Assembly (NCBI GenBank): GCA_031267775.1
Contig: JAIRYL010000059.1
Location: 1 to 15,818, forward strand
Origin: Tannerellaceae bacterium
GTDB taxonomy: Bacteria; Bacteroidota; Bacteroidia; Bacteroidales; Tannerellaceae
Direction of reading: 5' to 3'
DNA: 15,818 bases
The notes below the pieces were generated by a model. It had not been told where the DNA came from, did no database searches, and saw nothing but the letters and a program-made list of their open reading frames with translations. Numbering within the stretch: the stretch's first letter is position 1; every line of letters starts with the position of its first letter. Positions 15,263 through 15,818 of the stretch are shown here, in pieces. Both the position numbers and the translations under genes were made by a program.

Positions 15263-15818
15263 ATGAGTATAACGATTTTAGGTATAGAATCATCCTGCGA
15301 CGACACGTCTGCTTCCGTTATCCGGGATGGCGTGATGCTATCCAACGTAATTGCCGGCCAGTCCGTTCATGAAGCCTATGGCGGCGTTGTGCCGGAACTG
15401 GCGTCGAGGGCTCACCAGCAAAATATTATTCCGGTTGTAGCACAAGCTTTAAAGCGCGCGGATGTAGATAAATCCGAATTAAGCGCCGTAGCTTTTACGC
15501 GAGGGCCGGGCTTAATGGGTTCGCTACTGGTAGGAACTTCGTTTGCCAAAGGATTATCGGCCTCGCTGGAAATACCCATGATAGAAGTAAATCACCTTCA
15601 GGCGCATGTTTTAGCGCATTTCATCAAACAAACGCCGGAAGATACCCGTCATCCCTCCTTTCCGTTTCTTTGTTTATTAGTCTCCGGAGGAAATTCGCAG
15701 ATTATCAAAGTAAACCGTTTCGACCAGATGGAAGTGATAGGCCAAACCATTGACGACGCTGCAGGAGAGGCCTTTGACAAATGCGCCAAAGTAATGGGAC
15801 TGGGTTATCCGGGAGGGC
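15263..15818 (+). CDS. tsaD: tRNA N6-adenosine threonylcarbamoyltransferase TsaD, 3' end outside the window
   Basis: TsaD transfers the threonylcarbamoyl group from threonylcarbamoyl-AMP to A37 of ANN-decoding tRNAs, making t6A together with TsaB and TsaE; it is cytoplasmic and nearly universal. About 185 codons of the usual 335-345 are present; the window edge cuts it, so this is not a biological truncation. Visible motifs are the ASKHA phosphate-1 loop ILGIESSCDDTSASV (residues 5-19), GVVPELASRAHQQNI, FTRGPGLMGSLLVG, the metal-binding His pair NHLQAH (H111 and H115), LLVSGGNSQII and TIDDAAGEAFDKCAKVMGL. The ATG at 15263 is chosen because it leads directly into ITILGIESS; an ATG at 15259 is out of frame. 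The gene is divergent from tamB. Confidence 0.96.
   Translation, partial: MSITILGIESSCDDTSASVIRDGVMLSNVIAGQSVHEAYGGVVPELASRAHQQNIIPVVAQALKRADVDKSELSAVAFTRGPGLMGSLLVGTSFAKGLSASLEIPMIEVNHLQAHVLAHFIKQTPEDTRHPSFPFLCLLVSGGNSQIIKVNRFDQMEVIGQTIDDAAGEAFDKCAKVMGLGYPGG

Noticed and set aside
1..15818. CRISPR arrays, tRNA or rRNA genes, phage or transposase genes, defence systems
   Set aside because: No regularly spaced repeats, cloverleaf or rRNA motifs, or transposase, integrase, nuclease or toxin-antitoxin signatures were seen in any frame.

Overview
The window looks like chromosome of an anaerobic Bacteroidota of the order Bacteroidales; this is an inference. It rests on four things. Several start sites have TTTG-N19/20-TAnnTTTG promoters of the Bacteroidetes sigma-ABfr type, with no clear Shine-Dalgarno sequences. 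Secreted glycoside hydrolases carry lipoprotein, Tat or Sec signals. The TamB is very large and sits head-to-head with tsaD. The Crp/Fnr regulator is the short Bacteroidetes kind. Base composition is moderate in the genes and AT-rich between them.

Layout. Bases 1-409 are an AT-rich leader with one very good promoter. A GH3 beta-glycosidase lipoprotein (410-3013, +) converges on a Tat-exported GH125 alpha-mannosidase (3100-4563, -), and a strong 17-bp bidirectional hairpin lies between them. Next is a short AT-rich accessory patch on the minus strand. It holds a 5'-truncated remnant of an RND/HlyD-type periplasmic adaptor (4687-5130), a DUF4386-type membrane protein (5188-5871) and a Crp/Fnr regulator (5957-6529). 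A 173-bp segment bounded by 18-bp imperfect inverted repeats (6545-6717) follows immediately. A plus-strand run comes next: GH2 beta-galactosidase-type enzyme (6863-9295), peptidoglycan glycosyltransferase mtgA (9337-10038) and octanoyltransferase lipB (10025-10738), the last two overlapping by 14 nt. lipB overlaps tail-to-tail with a giant tamB (10704 to about 15167, -). The 5' end of tsaD (15263 onward, +) runs off the right edge.

How the genes relate. GH3, GH125 and GH2 are exported exo-acting enzymes that would trim oligosaccharides outside the cytoplasm. No SusC/SusD pair or sensor is present, so this is not a complete polysaccharide utilisation locus. The Crp/Fnr-DUF4386 pair is probably one transcription unit. 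mtgA, lipB, tamB and tsaD are housekeeping genes for cell wall, lipoate, outer-membrane biogenesis and tRNA t6A.

I found no convincing new multi-gene system. The points most worth checking are the missing canonical start codon of tamB (its signal-anchor is encoded upstream of the first GTG, with ATT as best start), the MITE-like inverted-repeat segment, and the efflux-adaptor remnant abutting the DUF4386 gene.
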